Shown piece by piece: positions 62,596-64,000 of a DNA stretch of 64,000 nucleotides. The stretch is from contig MU619239.1 of NCBI GenBank assembly GCA_025201805.1, positions 72,406 to 136,405 of the forward strand. The letters are read 5' to 3'. Source of the stretch: Parasitella parasitica (Eukaryota; Mucoromycota; Mucoromycetes; Mucorales; Mucoraceae). The stretch's first letter is position 1. Every line of letters begins with the position of its first letter. Made by a program: the position numbers and the translations under genes. Under the pieces are notes generated by a model. The model was not told the origin of the DNA and did no database searches. It saw only the letters and a program-made list of their open reading frames with translations.

Positions 62596-63109
62596 TTTGT
62601 AAGATAAAATGTTTCGGGAAGCGAGGAAAGCGCCTGAATGTTGTTCATACAATTATACGGCAGTTGCGCCTCTCAAGTTCCATTAGTGGCTTGGCTTTAC
62701 TCATTCAATGCATTTATCGCATCGAGAATGTCGATATACTTTGACTCAAGATGCATTCGCCACATTTAAGCTATCAGACATGGCACATATGCATTCAATG
62801 TCGGATTATTGTTGAAAAATGTTCGAGATTAGCATAAAAATCAAACAATAAAATACCTTTTTACAGTTGTCTGTTGGTGATTTACATGAAAAAAAAGGAA
62901 ATTGAAGATGTGCTGCATGGCTGCTACATATCAATACATGCAGCATGTGTTTTGAAAAGACCATGGCGTCTAAAAATTCTCCATAAAGACAACTGCTTTG
63001 TCTAAAAACTAGGCACTTTCAACATGTTGTCACAAAAAAAATCGTGTATCACAAATATAAGACACAGGAAAAAAAAGTTTATTCATTGCTTCCTCTTGTC
63101 GGTACCAAT
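62596..63109. promoter_or_regulatory. Divergent upstream region of MED20 and PUS7
   Basis: Separates starts at 62595 (minus) and 63110 (plus). AT-rich; no gene is seen. A short inverted pair, GCTGCAT/ATGCAGC, is at about 62917-62946. Confidence 0.5.
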
Positions 63110-64000
63110 ATGGGAAACTCACTCTCAAGAAGCTCTAATCAGGATAAAGGCACAAAAAGAGCTCTTGAATCCGAGGATTTATTTGAAAACCTTAAAAAAA
63201 AAGGCCGTTTTGAAGATGAGCCCACAATTGCCATCAAGGAAAGCGACGTGGGAATAGTTGCTTATGTCAATCCTCACTTGAAAGGTTTTCATAGCATATT
63301 GAAATTCAGGTAAGCTTTTGCTAGGAGGCAGGAAAGCAGTGTGCCTGACGATCTGTAGAGCTGAGGATTTTCTTGTAAATGAAGTTGACATGGACAGGAA
63401 TATTGTTCACCTTACGTCTCTGGAACCCCCAAACACCAGAACCAAGGTAAATGCTTAATACCGAAATGTATTCTTGTTGCAGAAAATTAAACAACTATCA
63501 GGAAATCAAGCAAGATTACTACCCATCTAATGTGTTTGACAAACATGTTGCTGAAATCTTGAACACCGAGTTTGCTCAGCAATTCCGCCATTTCCTCGAG
63601 CATCCTGAAGTGGAAGATGCTGTTCTTACGATTAAAGTATGTTCAGTCCAGTATTGATGCAGAAATAGTGATTGATTGATTGTTCATAGACTGACAAGGA
63701 CCAACGCATAATGTTTTATAATTTGGTTGAGAAACATTTAAAGGCCAAAGTCAACTGCCGTGGCAAAGACGGAAATCTGGTCATAAGATGGCCTTCAACT
63801 GTGCATAACGATGGTAACTTGACAGTGACAAGTGTATGCCACGAAGCACAGAACTGAACTTTTGAATGCCGTTCTATAGAATACATTGATTGGAAAGCTC
63901 TTGGTGGCGACTATTTGCAAGTCAGTATGTACAAAGCTAGCATCGATACCATGAATGCCATCAATATCATCTCCAAAAAAACTTCGTAAGTTGGTTCTCC
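63110..64000 (+). CDS. PUS7: tRNA pseudouridine synthase Pus7 (TruD family), 5' part
   Basis: Partial: exons 63110-63309, 63359-63446, 63502-63636, 63690-63813 and 63880-63985, then a donor (GTAAGTTGG) near the window's end; about 217 residues visible. The N-terminal region shows ESDVGIVAYVNPHLKGFHSI, LKFRAEDFLVNEVDMDRNIV, a TruD/Pus7 start. Later exons give HFLEHPEVEDAVLTIK, DQRIMFYNLVEKHL and SMYKASIDTMNAINIISKKT. Pus7 isomerises uridine 13 and 35 in tRNAs, U2 snRNA and mRNA. The catalytic Asp and the TRUD insertion lie outside the window. The third exon is taken from GAA at 63502 because the earlier TTGCAG acceptor does not keep the frame. Confidence 0.88.

Overview
This window reads as nuclear DNA of a filamentous fungus, most likely an early-diverging one of the Mucorales (Mucoromycota). 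The DNA is AT-rich. Genes are compact and mostly split by short introns (about 45-60 bases, GTAAGT/GTATGT...YAG) with several micro-exons. The gene set is clearly fungal (KEX2, KEI1, PMR1, GH47 mannosidase, a Kre9/Knh1-like GPI protein), with some families more familiar from animals (GPI-specific phospholipase D, a membrane UDP-glycosyltransferase). A 170-base run of N at 54508-54677 shows a draft assembly. Exon limits below were worked out by hand from splice signals, reading phase and protein continuity; where exons are listed the phases agree.

Layout. 1-6.7 kb: KEX2 protease (-), clamp-loader subunit RFC5 (+), sphingolipid-synthase subunit KEI1 (-). 7-14.3 kb: F-box/ankyrin protein (+), C2H2 zinc-finger factor (-), GPI-phospholipase D (-). 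14.3-16.8 kb: gene-poor, with fragments of a decayed zinc-finger-like gene. 16.8-24.2 kb: S-adenosylhomocysteine hydrolase (+), an unknown small protein (-), UDP-glycosyltransferase (+), a short-chain dehydrogenase (+), and ribosomal protein S18 (-) divergent from mitochondrial mS38 (+). 24.3-31 kb: GH47 mannosidase (-), mitochondrial bL33m (-), the relic of a Fanzor (eukaryotic TnpB-like) nuclease gene, and a second dehydrogenase (-). 31-43 kb: PMR1 Ca/Mn pump (-), LARP1-type La protein (-), tetraspanin (+), DPH7 (-), and a rhomboid-like/glycosyltransferase fusion (-). 43-51.8 kb: a 17-exon UBA-UBX-LRR protein (-), ETF-beta (+), FCF2 (+). 51.9-56.2 kb: a two-TM unknown protein (-), an RraA/HMG-aldolase-like gene broken by the N gap (+), a Myb-like factor (-). 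56.2-60.8 kb: largely gene-free, with a few coding-like scraps. 60.8-64 kb: GPI-anchored Kre9/Knh1-like protein (+), Mediator subunit MED20 (-), and the 5' part of PUS7 (+), which runs off the end.

The genes do not form one pathway. Several belong to the secretory pathway and cell surface: KEX2, PMR1 (Golgi ions needed by Golgi enzymes), GH47, KEI1, the UDP-glycosyltransferase, the glycosyltransferase fusion, GPI-PLD, tetraspanin and the GPI protein. Others are housekeeping: RFC5, RPS18, mS38, bL33m, ETF-beta, FCF2, PUS7, DPH7, AHCY. The most unusual items are the decayed Fanzor gene, the UBA-UBX-LRR architecture and the rhomboid-like/glycosyltransferase fusion.
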